From: Bacteroidaceae bacterium
GTDB lineage: Bacteria > Bacteroidota > Bacteroidia > Bacteroidales > Muribaculaceae
Length of the DNA stretch: 64,000 nucleotides
Direction: 5' to 3'
Assembly (NCBI GenBank): GCA_021768245.1
Contig: JAETNO010000010.1
Span: 1 to 64,000, forward strand
In this document: piece after piece, positions 1 through 8,415 of the stretch
Position numbering within the stretch: position 1 is the stretch's first letter
Layout: every line of letters starts with the position of its first letter
Program-made: the position numbers and the translations under genes
The notes under the pieces: generated by a model
What the model was told of the DNA's origin: nothing
Seen by the model: only the letters and a program-made list of their open reading frames with translations
Databases searched by the model: none

Positions 1-342
1 ACCGATGAGAAGCGCACCCATGTGGTGACAATCAAACTGACCGATGCCGAACACTCCGACCTCAAGGCACGGGCGAAAGCCGCCGGTGTGAAACTCGCCG
101 AGTATGTCCGTCACGGGGCGTTCCGGCTCACAATCGTCAGCCGACTATCTGAAATTGAGAAAGAAATAGCCAAAGGAATACTCAACCTTAGCTCCGATTT
201 CAATCAGGCGATGACCTGTTTCCACCAACTAAAACTCCGCAGCGCGGCCAACAAATTGGCGGCTGTCGTTGACAAAATGTTTGACATTCTCAAGAAATTA
301 AAACCAAATAAAGAAACCGACTATGTTTGCAAGAATCCTTAA
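1..342 (+). CDS. MobC-like mobilization accessory protein, 5' end outside window
   Basis: The frame is open from base 1, and the residues before the first possible start (GTG at 22) already read as protein, so the gene starts upstream of the window; 113 residues are visible. The N-terminal stretch VVTIKLTDAEHSDLKARA followed by AEYVRHGAF resembles the ribbon-helix-helix mobilization proteins (MobC type) that bind oriT and assist a relaxase. The helical C-terminal half fits that size class. The end overlaps the relaxase start by 20 bases, so the two are translationally coupled. The family assignment rests on pattern and context only. Confidence 0.7.
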   Translation, partial: TDEKRTHVVTIKLTDAEHSDLKARAKAAGVKLAEYVRHGAFRLTIVSRLSEIEKEIAKGILNLSSDFNQAMTCFHQLKLRSAANKLAAVVDKMFDILKKLKPNKETDYVCKNP

Positions 343-1276
343 AAGCGGCACGTTTCACGATGTCGTTGGGTACGTTACGCGCCAGTTCCATGACCCGAAA
401 GAATACACGCCCGACACATGGCGCATCATCGGCAGTGACAACATCATCACTTTCGGCTATGCAAAAATGGTGCAGTCGTTTGAGACTATACACGGATTTA
501 TGCCCGGCAAGGAGAATCCGACAGGTCATATTTCCATTAGTTTTGACAAGACCGACGCTCCAAGACTGACCGATGAATTTATGGCTCAACTCGCGAAGGA
601 GTATATGGAAGGAATGGGAATCAAGGACACGCAGTATCTTATAGTACGCCATCTTGAAACCGAACATCCGCATTTACATATCGTCTATAACCGGGTGAAT
701 CTTCACGGCAAAGCCGTTGATGAGCGCAACAATTACAAGCGGAGCGACAAGGTTGTCAAGACAATCAAGGACAAATACGAACTTACATACTCGCCGTTGA
801 AAGATAAATACGAACAGAAAAAGCCGGAGTTCAAAACCAAGATTTCAGCGGCCATGTATGGCTGTAAGTCATGGGATGAATTCTCGCGTCGCCTCGCTTG
901 TGCCGGAATTGAGGTGAAATTTCATGACGACCGCGACACCGGCAAGCATATCGGGGTGAAATTCTCCAACGGTGACATTACCCTCAACGGCTCTAAAATC
1001 GACCGAGCCTTTACATACCGCCGCCTCAATAATTTCTTTGAGGCCAACCGTAGGCAGGGGCAGCAACAGTCCTCGACCCCGACAAATCAGCCGAATGTAA
1101 CGGTTGAATACGCCCCGGTAAAGCAACCATCGCTTGTCGAGGCGGTGGTACAGTCAACTGCCGAGGCAATTGGCGGACTGTTCAATGTCGGTCCCGGATA
1201 CGACCCTGCGGAGGAAGAATTTATCCGCAACATGAAAAAGAAGAAAAAGAAACCAACCCGAAAAATCAGATTCTAA
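323..1276 (+). CDS. Relaxase/mobilization nuclease (MobA/VirD2 type)
   Basis: This is a 317-residue relaxase that should nick oriT and lead DNA transfer. The histidine triad is plain: H110 followed by EHPHLHIVYN, with H115, H117 and H119 and N123, typical of the Relaxase domain of Bacteroides mobilizable elements. Y17 (VVGYVTR) is the likely nucleophile. The C-terminal part (about residue 190 on) is variable and ends in a lysine tract. It overlaps the MobC-like gene and is followed 3 bases later by a membrane protein, so the three form one mobilization operon. There are no conjugation genes here, so a helper element would be needed. Confidence 0.9.
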   Translation: MFARILKSGTFHDVVGYVTRQFHDPKEYTPDTWRIIGSDNIITFGYAKMVQSFETIHGFMPGKENPTGHISISFDKTDAPRLTDEFMAQLAKEYMEGMGIKDTQYLIVRHLETEHPHLHIVYNRVNLHGKAVDERNNYKRSDKVVKTIKDKYELTYSPLKDKYEQKKPEFKTKISAAMYGCKSWDEFSRRLACAGIEVKFHDDRDTGKHIGVKFSNGDITLNGSKIDRAFTYRRLNNFFEANRRQGQQQSSTPTNQPNVTVEYAPVKQPSLVEAVVQSTAEAIGGLFNVGPGYDPAEEEFIRNMKKKKKKPTRKIRF

Positions 1277-1279
1277 AAT

Positions 1280-2020
1280 ATGGCAGATCTTTACAACACC
1301 GTTCAGAAACAAGGCAAGCAGATTGACGGACTGCAAAAGACAGTGGATGCTCACGACACCAGAATCGAGACCCTTGAAACAAAGACTATGGCAACCGCGC
1401 CGCAGACACCTGTCAACATTCCAGCACCAAAAGTTACCGTAAACATCCCTGACAACATAGCAACGAAGGAGAATATCGTTGGAGTGGTAAACAAGGCTCT
1501 CCACCTTATGACAGACTATGTGGCAGAGGTTGTGACAAAACTTTATACAGAAAATCCACCTCAAAAATCGGCTAATCCGACCCCGGAAATATCAGATGAA
1601 CTGTTTGAAAAAATTGCACAGAAAGCAGCCGACAAAGCCGTTAACAAGCGTTACGAGAAACTGGATGCTATGGCTGACACTGTGATGCACCGCATCTATA
1701 ATCTTGTCCACGGTGCAATATGGGCGGCAATACCGAAATGGGCATACACCACTTTTGCAATCGCCATTCTCGCCGCCGGAGGCTTCGGATACGGCTTCTT
1801 CTATCAGCTCAACGAAAACTCCCGACTGAAAGATGTCGAATGGCTCTACCGCTACGAGCGTGGACTCCATACAAATCCAAATGTAGTGATTCATCGTGAG
1901 CGCCTTATGCTCCACGGCAAGCCCCATGAAGTTGACAGCTTGAAATCTCTGATTCGCCACCACGAACAACGAACCAAAGCCGACACAACATTTGTGTATT
2001 ACTGTCCATCCAATTCATAA
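1280..2020 (+). CDS. Membrane-anchored coiled-coil protein of the mobilization operon
   Basis: I do not recognise this 246-residue protein. Residues 1-36 have a heptad-like pattern (VQKQGKQIDGLQKTVDAHD) suggesting a coiled coil. A charged middle region follows, then one hydrophobic segment near residues 152-175 (TTFAIAILAAGGFGYGFFY) and a soluble C-terminal part of about 70 residues. It starts 3 bases after the relaxase stop and ends before a strong terminator, so it belongs to the mobilization operon. A role in docking the relaxosome to a membrane coupling complex is possible but is inference. Confidence 0.75.
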   Translation: MADLYNTVQKQGKQIDGLQKTVDAHDTRIETLETKTMATAPQTPVNIPAPKVTVNIPDNIATKENIVGVVNKALHLMTDYVAEVVTKLYTENPPQKSANPTPEISDELFEKIAQKAADKAVNKRYEKLDAMADTVMHRIYNLVHGAIWAAIPKWAYTTFAIAILAAGGFGYGFFYQLNENSRLKDVEWLYRYERGLHTNPNVVIHRERLMLHGKPHEVDSLKSLIRHHEQRTKADTTFVYYCPSNS

Positions 2021-2026
2021 CTTAAT

Positions 2027-2067
2027 AAATGCCATCGACATAACCATTGCCGGTGGCATTTTTTTTT
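2027..2067 (+). terminator. Rho-independent terminator of the mobilization operon
   Basis: An 11-bp stem (AAATGCCATCG pairing with CGGTGGCATTT, one G-T pair) is followed by a run of nine T. It lies just after the membrane protein gene and before the methyltransferase gene. Confidence 0.85.
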
Positions 2068-2170
2068 CAATATTCTTTTTCGTCAGTTCACAGTATTATG
2101 TTTCTCAGCATATTTGATTGCTTTCTCACGAATTATCACTAATTTTGTATTCTGAATCATATCCCTTCAA

Positions 2171-3205
2171 ATGGCAAGTAATAAAGGATTAAGAGAAGCT
2201 AAGGCTGGTAAGAACGATGAGTTCTATACACAGCTTACCGATATTGCCAATGAAATGCAGCATTACAAAGATCATTTTAAAGGCAAGGTGGTACTATGTA
2301 ATTGTGATGACCCCCGTGTAAGTAACTTTTTCCAATACTTTGCCCTCAAATTTCATACACTTGGCTTAAAAAAGCTAATTACTACATGCTTCAAAAGTCA
2401 AGATATGGATTTATTTAGCACTAATCAAGCTGAAAAAGCTATCTATTTGGTATATGAAGGAGATAAAAATGGGAATGGTACACCAGATCCGGAAGAGATA
2501 GGGATTCATTACTTTAAAGGTGATGGCGATTTTCGGAGTGAAGAATGTGTTGAGCTACTTAAACAAGCTGATATAGTAGTTACCAATCCCCCTTTTAGTT
2601 TATTTAAAGAGTATATAGCGCAACTGGTGCAGTATGATAAGAAGTTTATCATCATCGGACACCAAAACGCAATCAAGTATAAAGAAGTTTTTCCACTTAT
2701 AAGAGATAATAAAGTGTGGTTAGGCTATGGCTTTAAAGGCGGTGCCACTCACTTTATATCTACCTATACCGATAAGGCCGTAGCAAGCGGACACAAAGAG
2801 GGAATGATTAGAGTTAGTGGTGTGGTATGGTTTACCAATCTACCTATTAAAAAGAGAGAAGAACCGCTGATTTTAACAGAAGAATATGACCCCGAAAGAT
2901 ACCCCAAATATGAGAACTTTGATGCTATCAATGTTGACAAAACATTAGATATACCTAAGGATTATTATGGGTATATTGGAGTGCCTATTACCTTTATGGA
3001 TAAGTATTGCCCTTCTCAATTTGAGATTATAGGCGTGGGTATAGCCAACTTAGGGCTTAGTATAGGTATACAGCCCTATAAGCCGGAGCATAAGGAATAT
3101 AGGAAAAAGGTACAAAAGAGAGGTGCAGTAGATGGTGATTTATATATGATGAAAGGAGACGAGGTAGTAGTACCTTATTCCAGAATAATCATAAAGCGGA
3201 GATAA
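2171..3205 (+). CDS. EcoRI-family adenine-specific DNA methyltransferase
   Basis: This 344-residue protein matches the EcoRI methylase family. The N-terminus has NDEFYTQLTDIANEMQHY, followed by LCNCDDPRVSNFFQYF, and motif IV is NPPF at 139-142, typical of N6-adenine methyltransferases. It should methylate adenine in a specific DNA site; the site cannot be read from sequence. The gene is clearly AT-richer than the mobilization genes before it, a sign of separate origin. Four bases downstream begins a DUF262-HNH protein where a restriction endonuclease would be expected, so methylation may protect host DNA from that partner. Confidence 0.85.
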   Translation: MASNKGLREAKAGKNDEFYTQLTDIANEMQHYKDHFKGKVVLCNCDDPRVSNFFQYFALKFHTLGLKKLITTCFKSQDMDLFSTNQAEKAIYLVYEGDKNGNGTPDPEEIGIHYFKGDGDFRSEECVELLKQADIVVTNPPFSLFKEYIAQLVQYDKKFIIIGHQNAIKYKEVFPLIRDNKVWLGYGFKGGATHFISTYTDKAVASGHKEGMIRVSGVVWFTNLPIKKREEPLILTEEYDPERYPKYENFDAINVDKTLDIPKDYYGYIGVPITFMDKYCPSQFEIIGVGIANLGLSIGIQPYKPEHKEYRKKVQKRGAVDGDLYMMKGDEVVVPYSRIIIKRR

Positions 3206-3209
3206 TATT

Positions 3210-4325
3210 ATGGCTATGACAATTAAAGAGATTAAAGTCAAGTGTAAGGATTTGGCTTTGGGCTATGAAGATAACGAAGAAGAAGGAGTCGTAGCCTTTG
3301 GTGGAAAGTTAGATGTTAGGCCGCCTTATCAAAGAGAATTTATCTATGGAGATAAAGAGCGAGATGCGGTAATACATACCATCTATAATAACTGGCCCCT
3401 CAATGTGATGTATTGGGCTGATAATAGTGATGGCACGTTTGAAATTATAGACGGGCAGCAGCGCACTATCTCTATATGCCAATATATAAATGGTGATTTT
3501 CCCTATGAATTTAAGTTCTTTGAGAATGTAAAAGACCCGAAAGAGAGAGCTAAGGTAGAGGATTATGAACTTACCATCTATATCTGTTCTGGAACCAATG
3601 ATGAGAAGTTAAAATGGTTTGAAACCATCAATATAGCAGGGAAGCAACTTAATCCGCAGGAGCTATTAAATGCCACATTCCCCGGGCCATTTTTAACTGA
3701 CGCTAAAAAGAGATTTAGTAAAAATAATTGCCCGGCTTATCGTATCGGGGGAAAGCATTTGCTTACAGGCACACCAATAAGGCAGGATTATCTTAGGACT
3801 GCTTTAAAGTGGATTTGTGCAGCACAAGGCATAAGCCAGATAAAAGAGTATATGGGTAAACATCAAGGCGATGCGGATGCTTTAGAGTTATATAACTATT
3901 TCCAAAATGTAGTTACTTGGGCTTTGGGTAAATTCAATATCACTAAGCGCAAGAGCATAATGCAGGGATTAGATTGGGGTACACTATATGAAAAATATCA
4001 CGCTGATAAATCCTTAGATAAAGCTGATTTGGATAAGAAAATATCGGTTCTTTTAAAGGATAGTGAAGTTACTAGTAGAAAAGGTATTATCCCCTATATC
4101 CTATCTGGCGATGAACGATACTTAGGGCTTAGAACCTTTGGAGAGGATATAAGAGAAGCGGTATATGAGGAACAAAATGGTATATGCCCGATATGTGGGG
4201 AGCATTTTGATATATGCGAAATGGAAGCAGACCATATAATTCCGTGGAGCAAAGGTGGCAAGACCATAAAAGATAATTGCCAAATGCTTTGCTTACACTG
4301 TAACCGCACAAAGAGCAATAAATAA
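3210..4325 (+). CDS. DUF262 (GmrS/ParB-like) protein with C-terminal HNH nuclease
   Basis: This 371-residue protein has two parts. The N-terminal DUF262 domain shows RPPYQREFIY (37-46) and the hallmark DGQQRT (81-86), as in GmrSD and related nucleotide-dependent nucleases. The C-terminal domain, from C326, is a zinc-supported HNH nuclease: CPIC, ADHIIPWSKGG (340-350) and LCLHCN (C361, C364, N365). GmrSD and SspE instead use DUF1524, a related HNH-type fold. Its position 4 bases after a DNA methyltransferase suggests a restriction-modification-like pair, but it could act on modified phage DNA. AT-rich like its neighbour. Confidence 0.85.
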   Translation: MAMTIKEIKVKCKDLALGYEDNEEEGVVAFGGKLDVRPPYQREFIYGDKERDAVIHTIYNNWPLNVMYWADNSDGTFEIIDGQQRTISICQYINGDFPYEFKFFENVKDPKERAKVEDYELTIYICSGTNDEKLKWFETINIAGKQLNPQELLNATFPGPFLTDAKKRFSKNNCPAYRIGGKHLLTGTPIRQDYLRTALKWICAAQGISQIKEYMGKHQGDADALELYNYFQNVVTWALGKFNITKRKSIMQGLDWGTLYEKYHADKSLDKADLDKKISVLLKDSEVTSRKGIIPYILSGDERYLGLRTFGEDIREAVYEEQNGICPICGEHFDICEMEADHIIPWSKGGKTIKDNCQMLCLHCNRTKSNK

Positions 4326-4336
4326 CTGATATTGAC

Positions 4337-4681
4337 ATGATAGGACAGATGAATAGGATTTACTCATTCCATACTACAGATCAAGAGCGCGATTATGAAG
4401 AAGCAAAGAAGGATGCCATTTCTGTCGCTGAAAAATTACCCGCATTAGCGGAGGTCATAAAATTTATTTTTGACGGATGCCATGGTTTAAAGCCTGAGAT
4501 TAGCGAACAGAAGATTGACGATGCTTTTGATTGCATGATGGATCGTGATAAAGTTTTTATCAAAACAAGCAAACTATCAAAAGAAGATAAAGAAAAGGCA
4601 ATTCGAAATTCAGAAACAGAATGGCATTTACGAAAAACTGCTTTTAAGTCTTCACTAGAAGTTAAGGTAAGAGCAAATTGA
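4337..4681 (+). CDS. Small hypothetical protein, third gene of the methyltransferase/DUF262-HNH operon
   Basis: I do not recognise this 114-residue protein. It is charged and mostly helical, with no membrane segment or signal peptide. It starts 11 bases after the DUF262-HNH gene on the same strand and shares its low G+C content, so it is probably cotranscribed. ATG at 4337 is used here; an in-frame ATG at 4349 (MNRIYSF) is also possible. A regulatory or accessory role in the defence operon is only a guess from position. Confidence 0.6.
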   Translation: MIGQMNRIYSFHTTDQERDYEEAKKDAISVAEKLPALAEVIKFIFDGCHGLKPEISEQKIDDAFDCMMDRDKVFIKTSKLSKEDKEKAIRNSETEWHLRKTAFKSSLEVKVRAN

Positions 4682-4705
4682 CCCTATATAGAATTTGCTA
4701 TGATG

Positions 4706-4734
4706 GATTCATAATTCCCTAATTATTATGAATC
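4706..4734. terminator. Hairpin between convergent defence operons
   Basis: GATTCATAAT (4706-4715) pairs with ATTATGAATC (4725-4734) in the 78-base gap where the plus-strand methyltransferase operon meets the minus-strand DUF262/HEPN operon. The T-runs are weak, so termination in either direction is only likely. Confidence 0.4.
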
Positions 4735-4759
4735 TTGATAAAATTAGGCTATCTATAAA

Positions 4760-5374
4760 TCATGATTTAGTTAACTCATTAATCATGATATTTGCTGTAG
4801 TTAAATACTCATTGATAATAGCTTTAGACTGACGTTTAGTTGAAATTAAAAATGCAGATGGTTTTAATCGAACATATCCACCATATCTTTGACGTATTAC
4901 ATCCTTAAAGTCCCTGCCCGTACTACTCGTCCTATGGGCTATATGATTTCTGACTTTTCTCATCTCTTCAAATATAATGCCATAGGCATTTAATTTTTGT
5001 CGAAATGGCTCAGCGTTATCTATTATGTGTTTTATTGAATCATTGGTTTGGCTTACGTTTGTAAATTGTAAAAACGATTTTGCTTTTCGTCGACCATGAG
5101 TTTTAAATTTATCTATCGCATCGGATAATGACGAACATGAATGAATTATACAAGTCGGAGTAACCCCATCCCTATACGGAACACGACAAGCAAGTCTTAC
5201 GGCTGTTTCTCTTACAGAAAACTCAATGATTGAAAAAATCCGCAACATCATAATTTCTGCAACGAAACCATATAACTCCGGTGGTAATTTTTGAGCTTTC
5301 TTTAGGTATCTATCAACAACAGACAGTCGAGATATTGCTTGGCTATATATTGAGCCAATACTCGGACGCCCCAT
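4760..5374 (-). CDS. HEPN-domain protein (MAE_28990/RiboL-PSP-HEPN-like)
   Basis: This 204-residue, mostly helical protein carries the HEPN ribonuclease signature R-x4-H at R142-H147 (EMRKVRNHIAHRTS). An early helix with ELYGFVAEIMMLRIFSIIEF is typical of HEPN proteins found beside DUF262 proteins in defence islands. HEPN proteins are often toxic RNases that act in abortive infection. It begins one base after the stop of the DUF262 gene, so the two are almost certainly one translationally coupled unit. The RNase role is inferred from the motif. Exact family assignment is moderate. Confidence 0.7.
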   Translation of the reverse strand: MGRPSIGSIYSQAISRLSVVDRYLKKAQKLPPELYGFVAEIMMLRIFSIIEFSVRETAVRLACRVPYRDGVTPTCIIHSCSSLSDAIDKFKTHGRRKAKSFLQFTNVSQTNDSIKHIIDNAEPFRQKLNAYGIIFEEMRKVRNHIAHRTSSTGRDFKDVIRQRYGGYVRLKPSAFLISTKRQSKAIINEYLTTANIMINELTKS

Positions 5375-5375
5375 A

Positions 5376-6368
5376 TTAGAAAATAAATTTCTTTATATAT
5401 TCGTCACGTATTTTTCGCTGCTTCTCACCCTGGGTAGTAGCAGAAACAGCACTGATAAATTCCATGTCTTCAGGACTCTTTTGATCTTGATTATAGCGAG
5501 CATCTATATCCATAAGCCCAAATCCAATTTTCTTTGTGTCATAGGCTTTTTCATGACTATACAATGCCATCAATAGAGAGAAAAATAAAGGAGGTCGATT
5601 GAATATAGTTTCCGTTATTGCAGATGGTTCAATTTGCACGATTGTATCAAATAGTCTATCTAATGAATTACTGATCTCATCTTCTCGATCAAAGGAGTCA
5701 TCATATCGGTCATAGTATTTATCCAACTTTGGCGAGTTATAACTTGTCAAACCATCAAGCATATTAATCACCAAATCAGACATAAACTGCACCTCATTCA
5801 TTCTCGCGAAATCATTTGCAGAAAAAATAGAATATTTCCTAAACAGTTCAAGTCGTTTGGTCGATTCATAAACACAGAACTGTTTAAATGCACCACTATA
5901 TTTTGCATTCCTTTTTTCCTGCGCATTAAGTGATTTAGCGACCGAATTGATTCGAGCAAATATATCAATTACATCTCCATCTGTGGCGCCTTGTAAATAT
6001 CCAATGGGGATAGGTGTCATCAAAAAACGCTGCTTTTGCCCGTTATTAAGTTCAGAAAACTTAATCCTTCTTTTCTCTTCTGGATGAAAAGCAGAGATTT
6101 CCCCACGATAAAAACTTAAAATAGCTCGAATCCTTTGTTGACCATCAACGACCTCTTTTATGCTTTTTTCTTTCTCTAAGTCAATCGTGTGGCGGACATA
6201 AATTGTTGGAATTGGCTTACGTTCAAAGATAGTATTAACCAAATATGATTTTTGGTTATCATTCCATACAGAACGACGCTGATACCAAGGGTTGAGATTT
6301 AAGTCACCCTGTTTCTCAAGATTTACAATATCCTGAATGACTAGTGATTGATAATCTACTCGTTCCAT
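5376..6368 (-). CDS. DUF262 domain protein paired with HEPN
   Basis: This 330-residue protein is a DUF262 (ParB/Srx-like) protein without a fused HNH domain. Visible marks are NPWYQRRSVW (26-35), the DGQQR motif (75-79) and FARINSVAKSLNAQE. In GmrSD and related systems this domain binds or hydrolyses nucleotides and works with a nuclease; here the nuclease candidate is the adjacent HEPN protein. It is the first gene of a two-gene operon with its own promoter and a 5' hairpin. It is the second DUF262 protein within 3 kb, and the two genes are on opposite strands. Confidence 0.85.
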   Translation of the reverse strand: MERVDYQSLVIQDIVNLEKQGDLNLNPWYQRRSVWNDNQKSYLVNTIFERKPIPTIYVRHTIDLEKEKSIKEVVDGQQRIRAILSFYRGEISAFHPEEKRRIKFSELNNGQKQRFLMTPIPIGYLQGATDGDVIDIFARINSVAKSLNAQEKRNAKYSGAFKQFCVYESTKRLELFRKYSIFSANDFARMNEVQFMSDLVINMLDGLTSYNSPKLDKYYDRYDDSFDREDEISNSLDRLFDTIVQIEPSAITETIFNRPPLFFSLLMALYSHEKAYDTKKIGFGLMDIDARYNQDQKSPEDMEFISAVSATTQGEKQRKIRDEYIKKFIF

Positions 6369-6405
6369 ACGTATTTAGTTATTATGGGTTATAGGAAATG
6401 AAAGT

Positions 6406-6445
6406 AAGATGCCTTTATGCAAGGCATCTTTTCACTGCAAAAGTA
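6406..6445 (-). promoter_or_regulatory. Promoter and 5' hairpin of the DUF262/HEPN operon
   Basis: On the minus strand the -7 box TACTTTTG lies at 6445-6438. Just downstream a perfect 10-bp stem with a 5-base loop (AAGATGCCTT, 6406-6415, with AAGGCATCTT, 6421-6430) sits at or near the start of the transcript. It could be an operator palindrome or a 5'-end stabilising hairpin. Confidence 0.55.
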
Positions 6446-6540
6446 ATAAAAAAACTTGAATTACACACTAAAAATGTCTTCAATTTTGGACTTCTGAACT
6501 TCTAATATCAACTACGGAAATAGATCTAATCGGCCCTTCG

Positions 6541-7575
6541 TTATAAATTCAGTTTGTGAATTGTCCTAAAACGCTCTTGCAACTGTTCAAGACGGTTGAT
6601 TAGCACATCAAACGACAACTTTTCGCCGTAGATCATCGAGGTTTTCATTGCTTCGTAGTCAAGGCGCATTTTCTCTCGCAAATCTCCAGTGGGGCAAAAT
6701 GAGATTGTTGACGGGTGGTTGAGTTCATAGTTGACACCTCCAACATGATAGAATCGCTGGCGGTGTACGATGATTTCTTGATATAGCTCCATATCAGACA
6801 GTGCGGTTTCTGCAAATGGTGTGTCCATCAGTCGCTCCAAATCATAAAGATGGCGGCTCATGCGGTCGGAGCGAGGGGAGCGACGCTGATATTCCTCATT
6901 GAGCAGAAAGGCTTTTTCAAGGAATGTGCGTGTTGGTGTTATGGTCGGTATTTCGGAAAATGTCTCATCGTCAATCTCCGGGAAAGCATTGCCAACGAGT
7001 GATGATATGCGCTTGACTTCAAACGGTTCTTTCATCGAAAGACAACTTATCTCAATCTTGACTACGGGACGCACATACGCATCAGAGTCAACTTTGACCG
7101 GATAGTGAATCTCTATGATTACCGGATCGCTGTCGTGGTCGATTGGCGAACCGTCCTTCTTTGTGGTTATCGGTACTACCTTGCATTCGCCTAAACCGGA
7201 TTCTACAAGTTTCGATTTCAATTCCTTTGCGAACTCGCCAAGGATATAATCGCGATTGACAATGCGGAGATTCTTCACCTGATTGTTAGTTGTAGCTTTA
7301 GCGCAATCCTTACCAAGTTCATTGAGATAGAAATCACGATAGAGGGCTATGTCAATGTCTTCCGAAAAGCGGTCAATCAGGTTCCAGCCTTTGCTGAGAC
7401 TTGTTCCACCTTTGAAGAACATATACTTTGCCGGGGAAAGGGAGAACAGAACTTTCAAAATGGCAGTAACCCACCAGTCTTTTTCAACCGCACCCACGCT
7501 GATGTTCTTTTCATTTGCTATGATGTATGCCGATTGTTGACGGTCAGCATCCGAAGCATCAATCCATCTGCTCAT
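6541..7575 (-). CDS. abiEii: AbiEii-family nucleotidyltransferase toxin
   Basis: This is the toxin of a type IV-like AbiE system, 344 residues. The nucleotidyltransferase signature is FKGGTSLSKGW followed by SEDIDIAL, matching the GSx10DxD fold of AbiEii/DUF1814 toxins. I use the ATG at 7575 (MSRWIDASDAD), which overlaps the antitoxin's 3' end by 17 bases and gives tight coupling; an in-frame start at 7632 would lie deep inside the antitoxin gene. Known members transfer nucleotides to tRNA and cause abortive infection. The intact motifs suggest an active enzyme. Confidence 0.9.
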   Translation of the reverse strand: MSRWIDASDADRQQSAYIIANEKNISVGAVEKDWWVTAILKVLFSLSPAKYMFFKGGTSLSKGWNLIDRFSEDIDIALYRDFYLNELGKDCAKATTNNQVKNLRIVNRDYILGEFAKELKSKLVESGLGECKVVPITTKKDGSPIDHDSDPVIIEIHYPVKVDSDAYVRPVVKIEISCLSMKEPFEVKRISSLVGNAFPEIDDETFSEIPTITPTRTFLEKAFLLNEEYQRRSPRSDRMSRHLYDLERLMDTPFAETALSDMELYQEIIVHRQRFYHVGGVNYELNHPSTISFCPTGDLREKMRLDYEAMKTSMIYGEKLSFDVLINRLEQLQERFRTIHKLNL

Positions 7576-8170
7576 TTCGTTTGATTTTATCCTTTGTTTC
7601 GATAATAATTTTTCTAATCCAGCGGGGAGCACGAGCTATATCCTCTTGCCATGTTTCTTCCTCCGGGTTTTCCTTCAACACGCCATAAACTACGTCAAGA
7701 GTATTATCATCAACATTACATTGCTTGATAGACTTTAGCGCAAGCACTAATATCGGCATAATCTTGCCCTTATATGCAAATGTCGATGGCACACTATGTT
7801 TAAGAGTCAGAGTACGTTTGCCAATCTTTATTTTGCGTGGTGTTCCTGATGTAAGATACACGGAGTTCATTGGAACTTGTGTTGAAAAACCGAGATAATT
7901 CTCAGCAGTCGCTCCGGTTGGCAACAGTTGTGTATCATCACGTTTTGCTATGGTCTGTGCTATTTCTCCTATCGTCGGAATAACGGGCCCAAATCGTGAT
8001 TCTTTTGGCTTAACGTATATCCCTGTGGCAACTCTGACAAGCTTCCCTTCATTGCATAGTTCTGACAATATGTTGGAGGCGTAGTGAGTATCAATAGGCA
8101 AAAAGCTATCCGGCAAGAAGATGGTGCCCTTCTTGCTGCGATTGACCTTTGATATAATTGTTTGTTTCAT
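7559..8170 (-). CDS. abiEi: AbiEi-like antitoxin/regulator (DUF6088 type)
   Basis: This 203-residue protein is the antitoxin partner of AbiEii. The N-terminal winged-helix region (TIISKVNRSKKGTIFLPDSF, then ASNILSELCNEGKLVRVATG) fits a DNA-binding autorepressor, and the following region (LLPTGATAENYLGFSTQVP) is typical of AbiEi/DUF6088 proteins. It is first in the operon, as usual for abiE. The TAACTTTG promoter about 55 bases upstream leaves room for an operator. Family identity is strong; the DUF number is from memory of the sequence pattern. Confidence 0.85.
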   Translation of the reverse strand: MKQTIISKVNRSKKGTIFLPDSFLPIDTHYASNILSELCNEGKLVRVATGIYVKPKESRFGPVIPTIGEIAQTIAKRDDTQLLPTGATAENYLGFSTQVPMNSVYLTSGTPRKIKIGKRTLTLKHSVPSTFAYKGKIMPILVLALKSIKQCNVDDNTLDVVYGVLKENPEEETWQEDIARAPRWIRKIIIETKDKIKRNEQMD

Positions 8171-8225
8171 ATCGCGATGAGTAAAAAAAGGAAAATAAAC
8201 GCTTAATTGTCCTTTCTCAGCAGTG

Positions 8226-8233
8226 CAAAGTTA
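8226..8233 (-). promoter_or_regulatory. -7 box of the abiE promoter
   Basis: Read on the minus strand this is TAACTTTG, a Bacteroidota -7 element, about 55 bases before the abiEi start at 8170. Confidence 0.6.
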
Positions 8234-8323
8234 GTATTTTATTTCCAATTACACAAAACATTACATCCAATTAAATATGATTTCACATCAGCCACAAATC
8301 ATAGGCGTGATATACTTTACCAG

Positions 8324-8364
8324 TTTGGTTTAGTCCGGGCACTATATCCCCGACCTAAACCAAA
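8324..8364. terminator. Long inverted repeat after the integrase gene
   Basis: TTTGGTTTAGTCCGGG (8324-8339) and CCCCGACCTAAACCAAA (8348-8364) form a long imperfect hairpin between the 3' end of the integrase gene and the abiE promoter. It is probably a terminator for the minus-strand integrase, isolating it from abiE. Confidence 0.5.
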
Positions 8365-8387
8365 CCAATATATAGATAGGGCTGGTG

Positions 8388-8407
8388 AAAAGAAAAATTT
8401 TTCTTTT
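8388..8407. repeat. Perfect 20-bp AT palindrome
   Basis: AAAAGAAAAATTTTTCTTTT reads the same on both strands and sits 9 bases beyond the integrase stop codon. Together with the repeat at 8324-8364 it may end transcription. Confidence 0.5.
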
Positions 8408-8415
8408 GCATAGTT

